DNA of 64,000 bases from Mesorhizobium sp. B4-1-4. Its GTDB lineage: Bacteria; Pseudomonadota; Alphaproteobacteria; Rhizobiales; Rhizobiaceae. The translations under genes and the position numbers were made by a program. The first letter of the stretch is position 1. Each line of letters opens with the position of its first letter. The notes below the pieces were generated by a model. It did not search any database, was not told the DNA's origin, and saw nothing but the letters and a program-made list of their open reading frames with translations. The stretch covers positions 1,488,001-1,552,000 of the forward strand of contig NZ_CP083950.1 of NCBI RefSeq assembly GCF_006439395.2, in the 5' to 3' direction. This document shows positions 1-9,933 of the stretch, one piece after another.

Positions 1-712
1 CGTCACGATAGATCGCCTGCGGACGATCTGGCGTCAGCTTGTCATAGCCGCTCACCCTGTTGACCAGGTCGGTCACTTCCAGCGCGGTCAACGGGCTGAT
101 CTGGCCAAGGCCGAATGTCTGGCCGGCGAAGAAGGGCTGGAAGAACGCCTGCTGGAAGGTCATGGCCTCGTAGGTGACGCTATCGACGCTCTTGCCACAA
201 TGTTCTACCCAGACCCTGTCGCGGCAACTCCACAGGGCGGCACTGTCTTTGGCCTCGGCGCAGGCCGCGAACTCCGGCCGCTGGACAAAGGTCTGCACCG
301 GCACGCCCTTGTAGCGGAAGGCAAAGTCGAGGCCGGAATAGGACAGTGCCTTCACATAGTAGGTCTGTACCGAGCCGACGGCGGTGACGTTATAGGTATG
401 TTCGCCGACAAGCGCGCCGACGATATGGATAGGATCGATATCGTAGGCGGCCGCCACCTGCTTGATGTGCGCCACCAGTTTCTTCTCGTGCTTCAGCAGC
501 GCGACGATCTTCTCGTATTTTTCCGGGTAGGTGGTCTTGAAGGCGCGCGTTCGCGTCGCGGATGCATCCGGGATTGGCGGTTGCGTTTCGGAGCGATTGC
601 CGGATGGAACGACGACCAGCCCGCCGGCATGCGCCGTCTCCACCATGAGCGCGCCACTCCAGGAGAGGGCCGCGAGCAGGAGGACCAGGAGAAATCGCTG
701 CAACGCAATCAT
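1..712 (-). CDS. DUF1402 family exported protein (3' end beyond window)
   Basis: The minus strand is open from an ATG at 712 to the window edge, about 237 codons, with no stop. It begins with a hydrophobic signal peptide ending near AHAGG, followed by the VVVPSGNR segment and the block IDPIHIVGALVGEHTYN (about residues 93-109) that I recognise from DUF1402 proteins of rhizobia. Later FGLGQISPLTALEVTDLVN resembles the lytic-transglycosylase-like GxGQISP segment, so a periplasmic peptidoglycan-related role is possible but unproven. The family is usually somewhat over 300 residues, so roughly a quarter is missing past position 1. Confidence 0.75.
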   Translation of the reverse strand, partial: MIALQRFLLVLLLAALSWSGALMVETAHAGGLVVVPSGNRSETQPPIPDASATRTRAFKTTYPEKYEKIVALLKHEKKLVAHIKQVAAAYDIDPIHIVGALVGEHTYNVTAVGSVQTYYVKALSYSGLDFAFRYKGVPVQTFVQRPEFAACAEAKDSAALWSCRDRVWVEHCGKSVDSVTYEAMTFQQAFFQPFFAGQTFGLGQISPLTALEVTDLVNRVSGYDKLTPDRPQAIYRD

Positions 713-949
713 CGGGCGCCTTTTTTGGGCTCTCGGGGAACGTCGCCGGAGACGCCGCATACTGCTCTCAACAGCCACATCATGGCGCTGTCAAGGCTTG
801 GGCCGCCATTGACGGCGGATGTCTGAAACGGGTCACAGGTTTGGTAAAAAACTTGATTCAAACTTTATTGGTAATTTCTCGTTCATAACTGAGCCTGGTT
901 GTCCGTCGGCCGTCGCCTTCGGTCTGTTGCGTTTCGAGTACAGGTCCAG

Positions 950-2017
950 ATGCGGTTACCAGGCGTCATCAGTTTCGTGATCGCATCACTGTGCCTTGCC
1001 GGCTGCTCGTCGACATCGGGCATGGATGCGCTCGACGTGCAGAAGCCGTCGAACGAGACCACCAGTTCGGTGGTGCGGCCAAGCGCGCCGATCGCATCCG
1101 TCCCCGTCACCAGGGTCAACAATGCGCGCAAGCGCACTGAGCCCGCGCCCGTGGACGACACTGTTCGCCCCTTTGGCCTTGCGGAGGAGGAAACGGTGGC
1201 GTTTCCGGCGCCCGAATTGCCCGACAGCGTCGATCCGCCGGTCGAGCCGGCAGCCCTGGTCTCGCCTCCGAAACTTTTGTCGCGGGCAGCCCCGCCCATG
1301 CTTGCCGGGCCGATCACGCGCTATGGCTTTCGCGATGCCAAACCGATCAATTTCGGCCGCTCCTCGCCCCGGCATCTTGCCGTGCACGGGGTCGACGTGT
1401 CGCGCTGGCAAGGGAATGTGAATTGGGAGAAGCTACGCGCCCAGGGCGCCAACTTCGCCTACATCAAGGCGACCGATGGCGGCGACCATCTTGATTCGAT
1501 GTTCACCAGGAACTGGCGCGGCGCCGACGCGGCCGGGCTGAAGCGCGGCGCCTATCACTTCTTCTACTGGTGCCGAACCGCCGGCGAGCAGGCCGACTGG
1601 TTCATCCGCAACGTGCCGAAGGTCGAAGGCGCCTTGCCGCCGGTGATCGATGTCGAGTGGAACGGCGACTCCAGCTGCCAGCGGCGGCCGTCGCGCGAAA
1701 AGGTCCTGGAGAAGATGCAGGTGTTCATGGACAAGCTGGAGCGTCACTATGGCCAGCGTCCGATCATCTACACCGCGCCGGATTTCTATCGCGACAATCT
1801 GCAGGGCGCCTTTCTCGACTATCCGTTCTGGCTGCGGGCGGTGGCGAGACATCCGTCAAAGGTCTATCCCGATCGCAAATGGCTGTTCTGGCAATATTCC
1901 GGCTCCGGCCTGTCGCATGGCGTCACCGGCCGCATCGACCTCAACGTTTTCCATGGCGACGAGCGTCAATGGCGCGCCTGGGCCGGCGGTCGGCAGATGA
2001 TGGCGGACGCGGAGTAG
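950..2017 (+). CDS. GH25-family lysozyme-like lipoprotein
   Basis: The ATG at 950 is preferred over an upstream TTG at 899 because it directly starts a lipoprotein signal sequence with lipobox LAGC (Cys19), predicting an envelope-anchored protein. After a proline-rich linker, residues about 140-350 match glycoside hydrolase family 25: HGVDVSRWQGNVNW at the start, AYHFFYW, and the acidic catalytic pair in PVIDVEWN, ending with WQYSGSG and a RIDLNVF segment. GH25 enzymes cleave the beta-1,4 bond between N-acetylmuramic acid and N-acetylglucosamine. It stands alone between divergent or convergent neighbours. The role (wall remodelling or lysis of other bacteria) is inference. Confidence 0.85.
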   Translation: MRLPGVISFVIASLCLAGCSSTSGMDALDVQKPSNETTSSVVRPSAPIASVPVTRVNNARKRTEPAPVDDTVRPFGLAEEETVAFPAPELPDSVDPPVEPAALVSPPKLLSRAAPPMLAGPITRYGFRDAKPINFGRSSPRHLAVHGVDVSRWQGNVNWEKLRAQGANFAYIKATDGGDHLDSMFTRNWRGADAAGLKRGAYHFFYWCRTAGEQADWFIRNVPKVEGALPPVIDVEWNGDSSCQRRPSREKVLEKMQVFMDKLERHYGQRPIIYTAPDFYRDNLQGAFLDYPFWLRAVARHPSKVYPDRKWLFWQYSGSGLSHGVTGRIDLNVFHGDERQWRAWAGGRQMMADAE

Positions 2018-2051
2018 GGTTCGCGTCGCCGTTCATTCCCGTTCCGGCCAG

Positions 2052-2246
2052 CTATTGGAACTGGTTGCTCCCGCCATTCCTTTCCTCGCTCAGCCGCAGC
2101 TTCATCCTCAAGCTCATGATCTCGGCAATCGCGGCATCGATCATGGTGAGAAGCGTAAGCGTGTCGTGCTGGGTTGGATCGGCTCTGATATAGGCGAGCT
2201 GATTCACGATATCAGTGTCGTCGTCGGATTCGTCGCTCATGCGCAT
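2052..2246 (-). CDS. small acidic conserved hypothetical protein
   Basis: A 64-residue protein starting MRMSDESDDD. The frame stays open further upstream, but the sequence there looks non-coding and a purine stretch (GAGAGA) lies about a dozen bases before this ATG. The N-terminus is strongly acidic; the middle (LTLLTMIDAAIAEIMSLRMK) is an amphipathic helix, suggesting a small helical protein. A second ATG at 2240 is possible. No function recognised. Confidence 0.5.
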   Translation of the reverse strand: MRMSDESDDDTDIVNQLAYIRADPTQHDTLTLLTMIDAAIAEIMSLRMKLRLSEERNGGSNQFQ

Positions 2247-2623
2247 CGTCCCGGCTGTTGTCTCTCGGGATTCCTCGGTCCGATCGGATCGATCGTCAAA
2301 TTGCTTCTTTATCACTTCCTCGTGTGGATGGCCTTCGCGTCTCGTTCGGCCTTGCCGTGTCTGAGGGATAATTCTTGTTCCGGCCCGATAACTGGATATC
2401 AAGGCGGCTTCATCGGATCGCGCCGCCCGACATCGACCAGGTTCAACTCGGCAGAAGGCGGTTCTTCGCCTTTCCGCCTTCAATCAGCGCACCACGCCTA
2501 AACTCAACGGAAAGGTGTCTCGCATCGCAGCTGATCTGACGATGAACGAGCGCCGGCGAGCTTTGTCTTCTAGCTAGCTGATTAGGCCGAGCTTCTCGCG
2601 CAGCTGCAACCATGAGGCGTTAC
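2247..2623. other. intergenic stretch, no supported gene
   Basis: Between the small acidic protein and the end of the GGDEF-EAL gene I see no conserved coding pattern on either strand. Open frames here are arginine-rich and read like antisense of nothing recognisable. Confidence 0.5.
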
Positions 2624-5191
2624 CTACAACGCGCTCTTGCGACGCCGATCTTTCCGCTCGGCCGTTATTTCGGGTGCAGGCTCGATGATGTCGCCAGCCA
2701 CGACGGCGCGCGTGCGCTGCAGCATTGCGGGGATTTCCCGAGCAGGGAGCGGCCGACTGAGCAGGAAACCCTGTGCCTCGGTGCAGCCTTCTCTTCGTAC
2801 CCGCTCGAGCTGTTCCGCTGTCTCGACCCCTTCGGCGGTGGTCTGTATCCCGAGGCTGTTGCCAAGGCTCGTGACGGCCCGGATGATGGCAACCGAGCTG
2901 TCGACGTCATCGGCATCCCTGACGAAGGACTGGTCGATCTTGATCTTGTCGAACGGGAAAGAGCGCAGGTAGCTCAAGCTCGAATATCCGGTTCCGAAGT
3001 CGTCCATCGCAATATGCACCCCCAGTATGTGGATCTGCTGCAGCAGCGCGAGAGTCGCCGGGCTGTTGGCCAGCAGTACCGTCTCGGTGATCTCAAGCTC
3101 GAGCTGACTCGCGGGCAGCCCCGAGGCATCCAGTGCCTCGACGATCGTCGAAAGCAAGCGCGTGCGAAACTGCGTCGGCGACAGGTTGACGGCAACCTTG
3201 ATGCCTTTGGGCCAGCCTGCTGCGTCGAGACACGCTTGCTTGATCACCCAGTCGCCGATCGGGACGATGAGGCCGATCTCCTCGGCCAGGGGAATGAACT
3301 CTGCCGGAGAGACGATGCCACGCTTCGGGTGATGCCAGCGCAGCAGCGCTTCGAAGCAGCTGACCTCGCCGCGGCCGATATTGAGGAGCGGTTGGTAATA
3401 GATCTCGAGCTGCTCCCGTCCCACCGCCTCGCGCAGATCGAGTTCGAGAAACCGCCGCGCCTGCATGCGGGCATCCATTTCCGGCTCGAAGAACCTATAT
3501 GTTCTGCGTCCGTCCGCCTTTGCCAGGTAGAGCGCCATGTCGCCGTTCTTGAGCAGCTCGTCGGCGTTCTCGCCATCGTCCGGCGCAATCGAAATGCCGA
3601 CGCTGGCGCTGATCATAACCCCGTGTCCATCGACGATATAAGGCGCGCTCAGCGCGTCTATGACCCTTTGAGCAAGGGCAGTGGCCTCGACCGGCTGATC
3701 CGTCCCCTTCTGAATGATCACGAACTCGTCGCCACCGAGCCTGGCTACCGTGTCGCCTTCACGGAGGACGCGCCTCAGCCTGGCGGCGACCTCCTTCAGC
3801 AGGGCGTCACCAATCGGATGCCCCAGCGTGTCGTTGACCGTCTTGAAATGATCGAGATCAAGGCAAAGGACGGCGACCTTGCCGTTCTGCCGGCTCATCT
3901 CGATCAGAGCTTCCTCGGCGCGTTCGTGGAACAATGTACGGTTCGGAAGATCGGTAAGCCCGTCGTGGCGGGCCATATGCGAGATGCGGGCCTCGCTACG
4001 CCGCAAGTCGGTCACGTCGTGGTGCGTGGCAAGCCATCCGCCGCCTGGCAGCGGCTGGTGGATGAGGTCGATTGTGCGCCCGTCCCGGAGTTCGACGAGG
4101 CTCACGACGCGCTCGGCACGGTCGATCGTCGCCGAGAGTTCTTCCAGATATCTTTCCGGCTCCAGGCCGACATAGAGCCCCGCGGCGATCCGGAACCGCT
4201 TCAAATCGGCCCAATGCGAGCCTGGACGGGTCAGGGTCTCCGGCAAGTGATAGAGGTCAGCGTAGGTCTGGTTGCAAAAAACCAGCCGCCGCTCGGCATC
4301 GAACATGCACAGACCCACCGGCATGTTTGCTGCTGCTGCGGCCAGATGCTGCCGTTCCAGCTCCGCCTCGCGGGCCAAGGCATCACTGCGTTCCAGGCTG
4401 GCACGGTAGCCGGCAAAGGCCGAGAACAACACCCCAATCTCGTCCCGGCGATCCCTTTTGGGTGCAACGAGGGTTGAGCGGCGGTCACCCAGTGTTAGGC
4501 GATGCATCGCCTCGCTCACCGTGAGGATCGGCTTGCTGACATTGTGTCGAATCCAGGCGACAAGCCCGCCGAGGCACACGGCGGCAAAGGCAATCGCGGC
4601 CCAGGTCAGCCGCTGCGCGATGGTGTAGGTGCGATCCGCCATGGCTGCGACAGCCGTGCTGCGCTGATTGGTGAGGGCCAGCAAGCCGTCCAGCCGCTGC
4701 GCCGCCTCGGCGACGGTTGGCAGCGATACCGTCTCGAACTCTTTAAGGGCCTTTGTTCGCCCCTCTGTTTCCAGGAGCGGGAAAATGGATGTCAGGGAGT
4801 CTTGATAGGCCGTCCACAGATAAACGAACTGATCGAACAGTTCCTGCTCGGCGCGCGATCCGGCGCTTCTACGGTAGGCACGCCGACCCCTCAGAATCTC
4901 GTCGCTCTCCCTCGCCATCTCGTCATCGATGCGCAGCAGCTGTCGGGTATCGTCGGTGCGCATGCGCAGCGTCGCATAGAGCTGATGTTCCGCGAGATTG
5001 CGCTTCATCTCCTCCACGACCTGGACCTGCGGCAACCAAACGCCTGTGATCTCACCTGTGATTTCATTGAGAGATCGCAGCTGATCCACCCCAAATAGCC
5101 CTACTGCCAGGACGCACAACAACGCCAGACCAAAGCCCAGCGAGAGCTTGGTCCTGACGCTAACATCCTTCAATGGCTTCAGGTAAAACAT
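2624..5191 (-). CDS. membrane diguanylate cyclase/phosphodiesterase (4HB-HAMP-PAS-GGDEF-EAL)
   Basis: This 855-residue protein has a transmembrane helix at about 17-37, a helical periplasmic sensor domain, a second helix at about 195-215, a HAMP-like segment, and a PAS domain near 285-395. The GGDEF domain carries an intact RLGGDEF active site at 484-490, and the EAL domain starts with EALLRWHHP at 614 and includes DDFGTGYSSL. Both catalytic signatures look complete, so it may make and degrade cyclic di-GMP at the inner membrane under control of the periplasmic and PAS sensors. It is transcribed alone. Which activity dominates cannot be read from sequence. Confidence 0.92.
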   Translation of the reverse strand: MFYLKPLKDVSVRTKLSLGFGLALLCVLAVGLFGVDQLRSLNEITGEITGVWLPQVQVVEEMKRNLAEHQLYATLRMRTDDTRQLLRIDDEMARESDEILRGRRAYRRSAGSRAEQELFDQFVYLWTAYQDSLTSIFPLLETEGRTKALKEFETVSLPTVAEAAQRLDGLLALTNQRSTAVAAMADRTYTIAQRLTWAAIAFAAVCLGGLVAWIRHNVSKPILTVSEAMHRLTLGDRRSTLVAPKRDRRDEIGVLFSAFAGYRASLERSDALAREAELERQHLAAAAANMPVGLCMFDAERRLVFCNQTYADLYHLPETLTRPGSHWADLKRFRIAAGLYVGLEPERYLEELSATIDRAERVVSLVELRDGRTIDLIHQPLPGGGWLATHHDVTDLRRSEARISHMARHDGLTDLPNRTLFHERAEEALIEMSRQNGKVAVLCLDLDHFKTVNDTLGHPIGDALLKEVAARLRRVLREGDTVARLGGDEFVIIQKGTDQPVEATALAQRVIDALSAPYIVDGHGVMISASVGISIAPDDGENADELLKNGDMALYLAKADGRRTYRFFEPEMDARMQARRFLELDLREAVGREQLEIYYQPLLNIGRGEVSCFEALLRWHHPKRGIVSPAEFIPLAEEIGLIVPIGDWVIKQACLDAAGWPKGIKVAVNLSPTQFRTRLLSTIVEALDASGLPASQLELEITETVLLANSPATLALLQQIHILGVHIAMDDFGTGYSSLSYLRSFPFDKIKIDQSFVRDADDVDSSVAIIRAVTSLGNSLGIQTTAEGVETAEQLERVRREGCTEAQGFLLSRPLPAREIPAMLQRTRAVVAGDIIEPAPEITAERKDRRRKSAL

Positions 5192-5351
5192 TGGTGTAAT
5201 TAGACCAATCCCGCGCCATACGCTGATTCCGCGGGAAATTTAGAGCGCTTTCCGTAATATAGCGCCAAACGTATTAAGGCTGACTTAAGATGGGCCTTAG
5301 CGATATTATCCGCTTGCAGCAGGTAAAAGCAGCTCAGCTATTTTCTTCAAC

Positions 5352-5852
5352 TATCGAGGGCGTCGAGCGCAGGCTTTCCTGCCAGATCTCGCGATCATGG
5401 ACGAGGCGGAAAGGACGATGCTTTCCTGTTGCTCCGAGGTTTGCGCCCAATAACCGCGAGAATACAAAGAGATGCAGGATGGCGCGCAATTGCGAGATGA
5501 GCGTATTCCCAGCGTTGCCGGAGCCTTTCCCATTGCCCTGGCTGGGTTGTCCAGTTTGAGGTCGCGACATTGATCGGCTGGACCCACAGGAAGAACACGA
5601 TCAGTCCGCACCCGGTCAGCGCCGCGGAGACCATTTTCATTCGCAGCAACAGGACAGCGAGTATTGCGTCAAGGATGAGCTTTGCGGTGATGGGCAGGCC
5701 GAACAGCGGCCAGCCGAGCTACATTTGCTGTGCGCCGAAATAGACTGCCTGATCCATCGCGAGCCTGTGCGGCATCTCTGAAGATGCGCGGCGCTCGGGA
5801 TGAGCAGGATGGCTCCCACCCAAAGCGAGAGTAGGACCATTGCTCTCATCAT
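5352..5852 (-). pseudogene. decayed DUF1772-like membrane protein gene
   Basis: Starting with tandem ATGs at 5852, the reading MMRAMVLLSLWVGAILLIPS matches the start of DUF1772-type small membrane proteins, but it must change frame after AHLQ to continue as MPHRLAMDQAVYFGAQQ. It then meets an in-frame TAG, resumes with LGWPLFGLPITAKLILD and VQPINVATSNWTTQPGQWE, and changes frame again near WEYAH. One missing G would repair the first frameshift; the TAG looks like a substitution of a Tyr codon. With at least three lesions it is more likely a true pseudogene than the single-lesion genes elsewhere in the window. Confidence 0.65.
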
Positions 5853-5895
5853 CGACCTCCGATCGCGCGGCCAGCTTGCTACCTGACATTCCGCG

Positions 5896-7086
5896 CTAAC
5901 GATCGATTTCTCCAAACACGATGTCGAGCGAGCCGATGATCGCCGACACGTCGGCGATCATGTGGCCTCTGGACAGGAAATCCATCGCCTGCAGGTGGGC
6001 AAAGGATGGGGCCCGGATTTTGCATCGATACGGGACATTGCTGCCATCTGAAATCAGATAGACGCCGAACTCGCCCTTTGGTGCTTCGACAGCCGCATAC
6101 ACCTCTCCAGTAGGGACACGGATGCCTTCGGTGTAGAGTTTGAAATGGTGGATAGTCGCTTCCATGGAGCGCCTCATTTCGGAACGGTTTGGCGGCGTGA
6201 TCTTTTGATTGGATATTGCGACTGGTCCTTGGCCCGCCGGAAGCCGTAACTTTTCCAAACACTGCTTGATGATCCGGACGGATTGGCGCATTTCCTCCAT
6301 TCGAACCAGATAGCGGTCGTAGCAATCCCCGTTCTTGCCGACGGGAATGTCGAAATCCATCTCGGGATAGCATTCGTAAGGCTGGGCCTTGCGCAAATCC
6401 CAGGCGGCTCCGGAACCGCGCACCATCACGCCTGAAAAGCCCCATGCCCAGGCGTCGTCCAAACCGATCGTTCCGATGTCAACGTTTCGCTGCTTGAAAA
6501 TCCGATTGCCAGTCAGCAGTTCATCGAGATTGTCGCAGACCTTGAGGAAAGGGTCACAAAAATTCCAAATATCGTCGAGAAGTTCCGGTGGCAGATCCTG
6601 ATGCACGCCGCCAACCCTGAAATAGTTAGCGTGCATCCGGGCGCCGGAAGCACGCTCGTAGAAAACCATCAGCTTCTCACGCTCGGCGAAACCCCACAGC
6701 GGCGGGGTCAGAGCGCCGATGTCCATTGCTTGCGTCGTGACGTTGAGGAGGTGCGACAGCAGCCGCCCGATTTCGCAGAAAAGGACGCGAATGAGCTGCC
6801 CGCGTCGCGGAACCGATATCTGGAGCAATTTCTCAGCCGCAAGGCAGAAGGCGTGCTCCTGATTCATCGGGGCGACGTAGTCGAGCCGATCAAAGTAGGG
6901 GAGTGCCTGAAGATAGTTCTTATGCTCGATCAGTTTTTCCGTGCCGCGGTGCAGCAGTCCGATATGCGGATCGACTCGCTCGACCACTTCGCCGTCGAGT
7001 TCGAGCACAAGCCGCAGGACGCCATGCGCTGCCGGGTGTTGCGGCCCAAAGTTGATGGTGAAATTACGAACCTTCGCTTCAGTCAC
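5896..7086 (-). CDS. nuoD: NADH-quinone oxidoreductase subunit D (solitary copy)
   Basis: A full-length 396-residue NuoD, the 49-kDa subunit of complex I that helps form the quinone-binding cavity on the cytoplasmic side of the membrane. It starts at a GTG (7086). Diagnostic segments are [19 protein letters not shown] at the N-terminus, [23 protein letters not shown] and the C-terminal end [14 protein letters not shown]. No nuoA-C or nuoE-N genes flank it; neighbours are a DUF1772 pseudogene and a DUF6496 protein. It is therefore probably a second copy outside the main nuo operon, or a displaced gene; which one cannot be decided here. Confidence 0.93.
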   Translation of the reverse strand: MTEAKVRNFTINFGPQHPAAHGVLRLVLELDGEVVERVDPHIGLLHRGTEKLIEHKNYLQALPYFDRLDYVAPMNQEHAFCLAAEKLLQISVPRRGQLIRVLFCEIGRLLSHLLNVTTQAMDIGALTPPLWGFAEREKLMVFYERASGARMHANYFRVGGVHQDLPPELLDDIWNFCDPFLKVCDNLDELLTGNRIFKQRNVDIGTIGLDDAWAWGFSGVMVRGSGAAWDLRKAQPYECYPEMDFDIPVGKNGDCYDRYLVRMEEMRQSVRIIKQCLEKLRLPAGQGPVAISNQKITPPNRSEMRRSMEATIHHFKLYTEGIRVPTGEVYAAVEAPKGEFGVYLISDGSNVPYRCKIRAPSFAHLQAMDFLSRGHMIADVSAIIGSLDIVFGEIDR

Positions 7087-7367
7087 GGAGCCCTCGGCGT
7101 TCAGGATTAGCCGCTCAATTGGCGTGACGATTTCTGGAAGTACGAACTGAAACGGGAAGAACGCTTGGGGGTTCCATGGATTTGCGTCTGTGGAGTGAAT
7201 CCCTGTGGCGCATTCAACTCATGGGAAGCATTTGACGACTGGGATGCGCACGGAGACCATATTGAGGAAATCGAGGATTGGATCTGGCCTCGCGATATCT
7301 CGGTAGAACTGCCCGCCAGGCTCCGGGGAAGCAGAGGGTTGTCCGTGACGTGTCCCATTCGCTCCGG

Positions 7368-7868
7368 TCAGGTCTTCCGCGCACGCGTTTCGGCGGCCTT
7401 CCGTGCCGCGGCCGAACGACCGGACGGGCCCTTCGTCTCGCCTGCCTTCTTCGCCGCAGCCGAGCGTTCTTCTGCCGTCCGGTGTGATGCCGCGCGCTTG
7501 GTCTGCCGTGAGAGAGCCTCATGCGATGTCGTGTTCTTCGGTTCGTGTTCGAGGACCTCGGACACAGCCTTCGAGACCTTCGGGCGGCGCTTCGGCGTGC
7601 GCTCGCCCTGGCCGACTTCATAGGCGTATTCGGCGCTCTTGCGCGTGCTCTCCTTGACCTTGCCTTTCTTGGGCGGCGGCAGATCAACACCAGCGCGACG
7701 TGCTTCCGATAGGCCGATGGCGATCGCCTGCTTGGTCGAGCGCGCGCCATGCTCGCCGCGCCGGACCTTTTCGATCTCCTCATGAACGAACTCACCAGCC
7801 TGGGTGCTCGGCGACTTGCCTTGGCGCTTGTCCTTTCGCGCCTTCTCGATGGTCTTTTTGTCTGGCAT
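7368..7868 (-). CDS. DUF6496-type basic protein
   Basis: The ATG at 7868 starts MPDKKTIEKARKDKRQGK, the typical opening of this small lysine-rich family common in rhizobia. Conserved segments include STQAGEFVHEEIEKVRRG and RSTKQAIAIGLSEARRAG, followed by a KPPP-like linker and a very basic alanine/lysine tail with repeated AAARKAAET elements reminiscent of histone H1-like nucleoid proteins. DNA binding is inferred from composition only. The upstream in-frame ATG at 7889 is less likely because homology starts at MPDKK. Confidence 0.75.
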   Translation of the reverse strand: MPDKKTIEKARKDKRQGKSPSTQAGEFVHEEIEKVRRGEHGARSTKQAIAIGLSEARRAGVDLPPPKKGKVKESTRKSAEYAYEVGQGERTPKRRPKVSKAVSEVLEHEPKNTTSHEALSRQTKRAASHRTAEERSAAAKKAGETKGPSGRSAAARKAAETRARKT

Positions 7869-8504
7869 TGCATTGCTCCTTCCTCGCAACCGTTCGAAAA
7901 GTGGCGGTGCGTCGCCATCAAGACCGCTGGATCACGCACGCCGCGCCATTTGGGTTGGGTTTTCCACCATGTGCCGCCGGGCGCGGGTGAAATCGGCAAA
8001 GTCGAGCATGACCCGGTCCTCAGTACGGCTGGCTATGGAGGCCGCCGAGCGCGAAATGCCTGTCAGCGCCTGCCCTGCCGACCCATCCTCGACGTTCACG
8101 GCCACGTCGCCCAGTCTCCCTGTTTTTCGGATCGAAAAAAACGGAGCGGTAACCCTTCAGGCAATTCGCCGGCCCGCTAAGTCCGAAGAACGACCCGACA
8201 GTGCGAAGAGTTCCTGCGTCGGAACGATAATGGATGCGACACGTTCGCGCAGAAGTCTTGCACGCGGTTCGCAAAGGAGACTGGCGGAGACGGAGATGCG
8301 TATGCCCACCTTGGCGACTATCGCGAACACCTCGCCGCCGTTATCCTGTTCTGGTTGGTTGCAACGGGGTTCCTCCTGTTCGGCACACCGTTCTGGCCGC
8401 AGCGCCAGGCCCGTATGGTGATCCTTCCGTCTGTCGATCACACGACGACCGCAGAAATTGAACGAGCCCCTTCGCGCATCAATCTTCCAGACCGATTTGG
8501 CCGC
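7869..8504. other. stretch without a supported gene
   Basis: About 630 bases without a convincing coding pattern. On the minus strand a 25-codon frame starting near 8010 (MLDFADFTRARRHMVEN) faintly recalls the N-terminus of protein-isoaspartate methyltransferases, but it stops at once. The right part borders a transposase scrap, so it is probably decayed DNA. Confidence 0.4.
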
Positions 8505-8570
8505 ACGCTTGTCACCCGTGTCGGCAAGCTGGAACTGAGGGTTCCGCAGGACCGGCAGGGGCGCTTCGGT
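8505..8570 (+). pseudogene. IS256-family transposase remnant
   Basis: The frame reads LVTRVGKLELRVPQDRQGRF, a highly characteristic segment of IS256-family transposases (mutator type, just before the DDE core). Upstream and downstream sequence loses the match and a stop follows at 8598-8600, so only about 22 codons survive. It marks an old insertion that has been deleted on both sides. Confidence 0.7.
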
Positions 8571-8596
8571 TCCCTGGGCACTTGCTGGGGAAGGAA

Positions 8597-8839
8597 CTAG
8601 AGACCGAAAGAGAAAACCCAAGGGTTGGTGTCGTATCCCAGGCGCGGCTTGGGTTTGCTTGTGTCGGTCTGTGATGAAATGGCGGTGCCGGTTGCCGTAC
8701 AATCCAATTTTGCTGCCTTTACCGCCTTGATCGACAGACCAGCACATGCATTGGCAGTGACCTTCGCCTTCTTTTCGTGCGCCACGGCGGCACTTGACGC
8801 GGCAAGGACAATAGCCGCGCACGCGATAGCAGTTTTCAT
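8597..8839 (-). CDS. small exported hypothetical protein
   Basis: An 80-residue protein with a clear cleavable signal peptide (MKTAIACAAIVLAASSAAVAH, cleavage probably after AVA). The mature part contains two cysteines (NACAGLS and LDCTATG) that could form a disulfide and a C-terminal WVFSFGL. A GGAGAT-type ribosome binding site lies just before the ATG on the minus strand. No family was recognised. Confidence 0.7.
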   Translation of the reverse strand: MKTAIACAAIVLAASSAAVAHEKKAKVTANACAGLSIKAVKAAKLDCTATGTAISSQTDTSKPKPRLGYDTNPWVFSFGL

Positions 8840-9246
8840 TAAAATCTCCTATTTTAGGAAAAACTAATGAAAAGTTAACGTAACGTCAGATAGGCGTCAA
8901 CGGATAGATCGACCCCGGCGGTGTCATCAAAGTCCGCGGTCGGTGCACGTGATTTCGGGAACCGAATTGTGCCCCACTCGGTACAACTCGACCCGAGAGC
9001 CCTTGGGGCCGCCTAAAGCTTCAGTGCGCCAGATGCGGAGGGGAGGCGGCCCGGCTGCCGGGGGTTTTTCCTTTGGGCAGCCGAGCCATGCCGGAGTTCC
9101 TCCCGGCTGATTTGATCATGCCCCTACATTAGCAAGAACGCAAATGCGATTTGGAATCTGAAATGAGCGCTCCGGGAGGCGCCAGCGCGCCAGAGGCTTC
9201 GGCGATGTAGGACAGCGGCGGCGGAAAACGCATACAGGCGGGGATG
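8840..9246. other. intergenic stretch with a hairpin
   Basis: No gene seen. It contains an inverted repeat GGCTGCC (9053-9059) / GGCAGCC (9076-9082) flanking a T-run, which could be a terminator, and A+T-rich sequence at 8855-8885 upstream of the small exported protein that may hold its promoter. Confidence 0.35.
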
Positions 9247-9696
9247 CTACGCTTGCAAATCTGTAAGATAGGTCTTCATCGCCCGATGCGGCATGCCAGC
9301 TTCCTCGAACGCGTCGCCATAGGCTACGAAGCCGAGCTTCTCGTAGAACGAGATCTTGTCCGCCTGGGACGTGAGATAAAAGCGGTTCTCGCCACGCGAC
9401 CGCGCGATCTTCATCCCCGCCTGCATCATCCGCGAGGCAATGCCCTTGCCCCGTGCATGGCGCAGCACGGCGACACGGCCGAACTTGGCGTGTTCGGGCA
9501 GGAAGACAATCCGCAGCGTGCCGACGACATCGCCGCCGTCGATGGCGACAAGGTGGATGGCCTCGGCGTCATAGGCATCCCGTTCCACCGTCTCGGGCAC
9601 GTTCTGTTCGACAATGAACACCTTGCGCCGGACTTCGAGTGCGAGGGCACCTAGGTCAGAGGCAATGGAGACGGGGAGGATCGTGAGATCGGACAT
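9247..9696 (-). CDS. GNAT family N-acetyltransferase
   Basis: About 149 residues from the ATG at 9696 (an ATG at 9708 is an alternative). The GNAT acetyl-CoA-binding motif A is visible as VAVLRHARGKGIASRMMQAG, preceded by the beta-strand GTLRIVFL and followed by YLTSQADKISFYEKLGFVAYG, the usual motif B. FIVEQNVPETVERDAYD near the N-terminus is typical of the ElaA/YjcF-like branch. Substrate unknown. Transcribed alone, converging on sequence without genes. Confidence 0.88.
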   Translation of the reverse strand: MSDLTILPVSIASDLGALALEVRRKVFIVEQNVPETVERDAYDAEAIHLVAIDGGDVVGTLRIVFLPEHAKFGRVAVLRHARGKGIASRMMQAGMKIARSRGENRFYLTSQADKISFYEKLGFVAYGDAFEEAGMPHRAMKTYLTDLQA

Positions 9697-9933
9697 GGTG
9701 AAGTTCAACCATTGGAACGCGAATACGATCGGAGCCGGGATTCGGGATCAGCCCGCGATAGCGGGCCTTAGAGCGATTCCAAAAGTCGATCGCGAACCAA
9801 GGACCAAGTTCGCTGCCATCTCGGCGGCAAACGTGCTGTACGGGCTTCCCTGCCTCTTCTGAGGGGTTTTCAAGGCGCTGGCAAGATCATCGAAAGCGAT
9901 GCAGGTTGAACCACTGTTTTCCCTCGCAGACAA

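Noticed and set aside
2612..4477. 621-codon plus-strand open frame
   Set aside because: It is exactly antisense to the GGDEF-EAL gene, which has full domain motifs; long antisense frames are expected at this G+C content.
8157..8822. 221-codon minus-strand open frame
   Set aside because: Overlaps the small exported protein gene in another frame and spans the IS256 scrap; Cys/Arg-rich composition of a non-coding frame.
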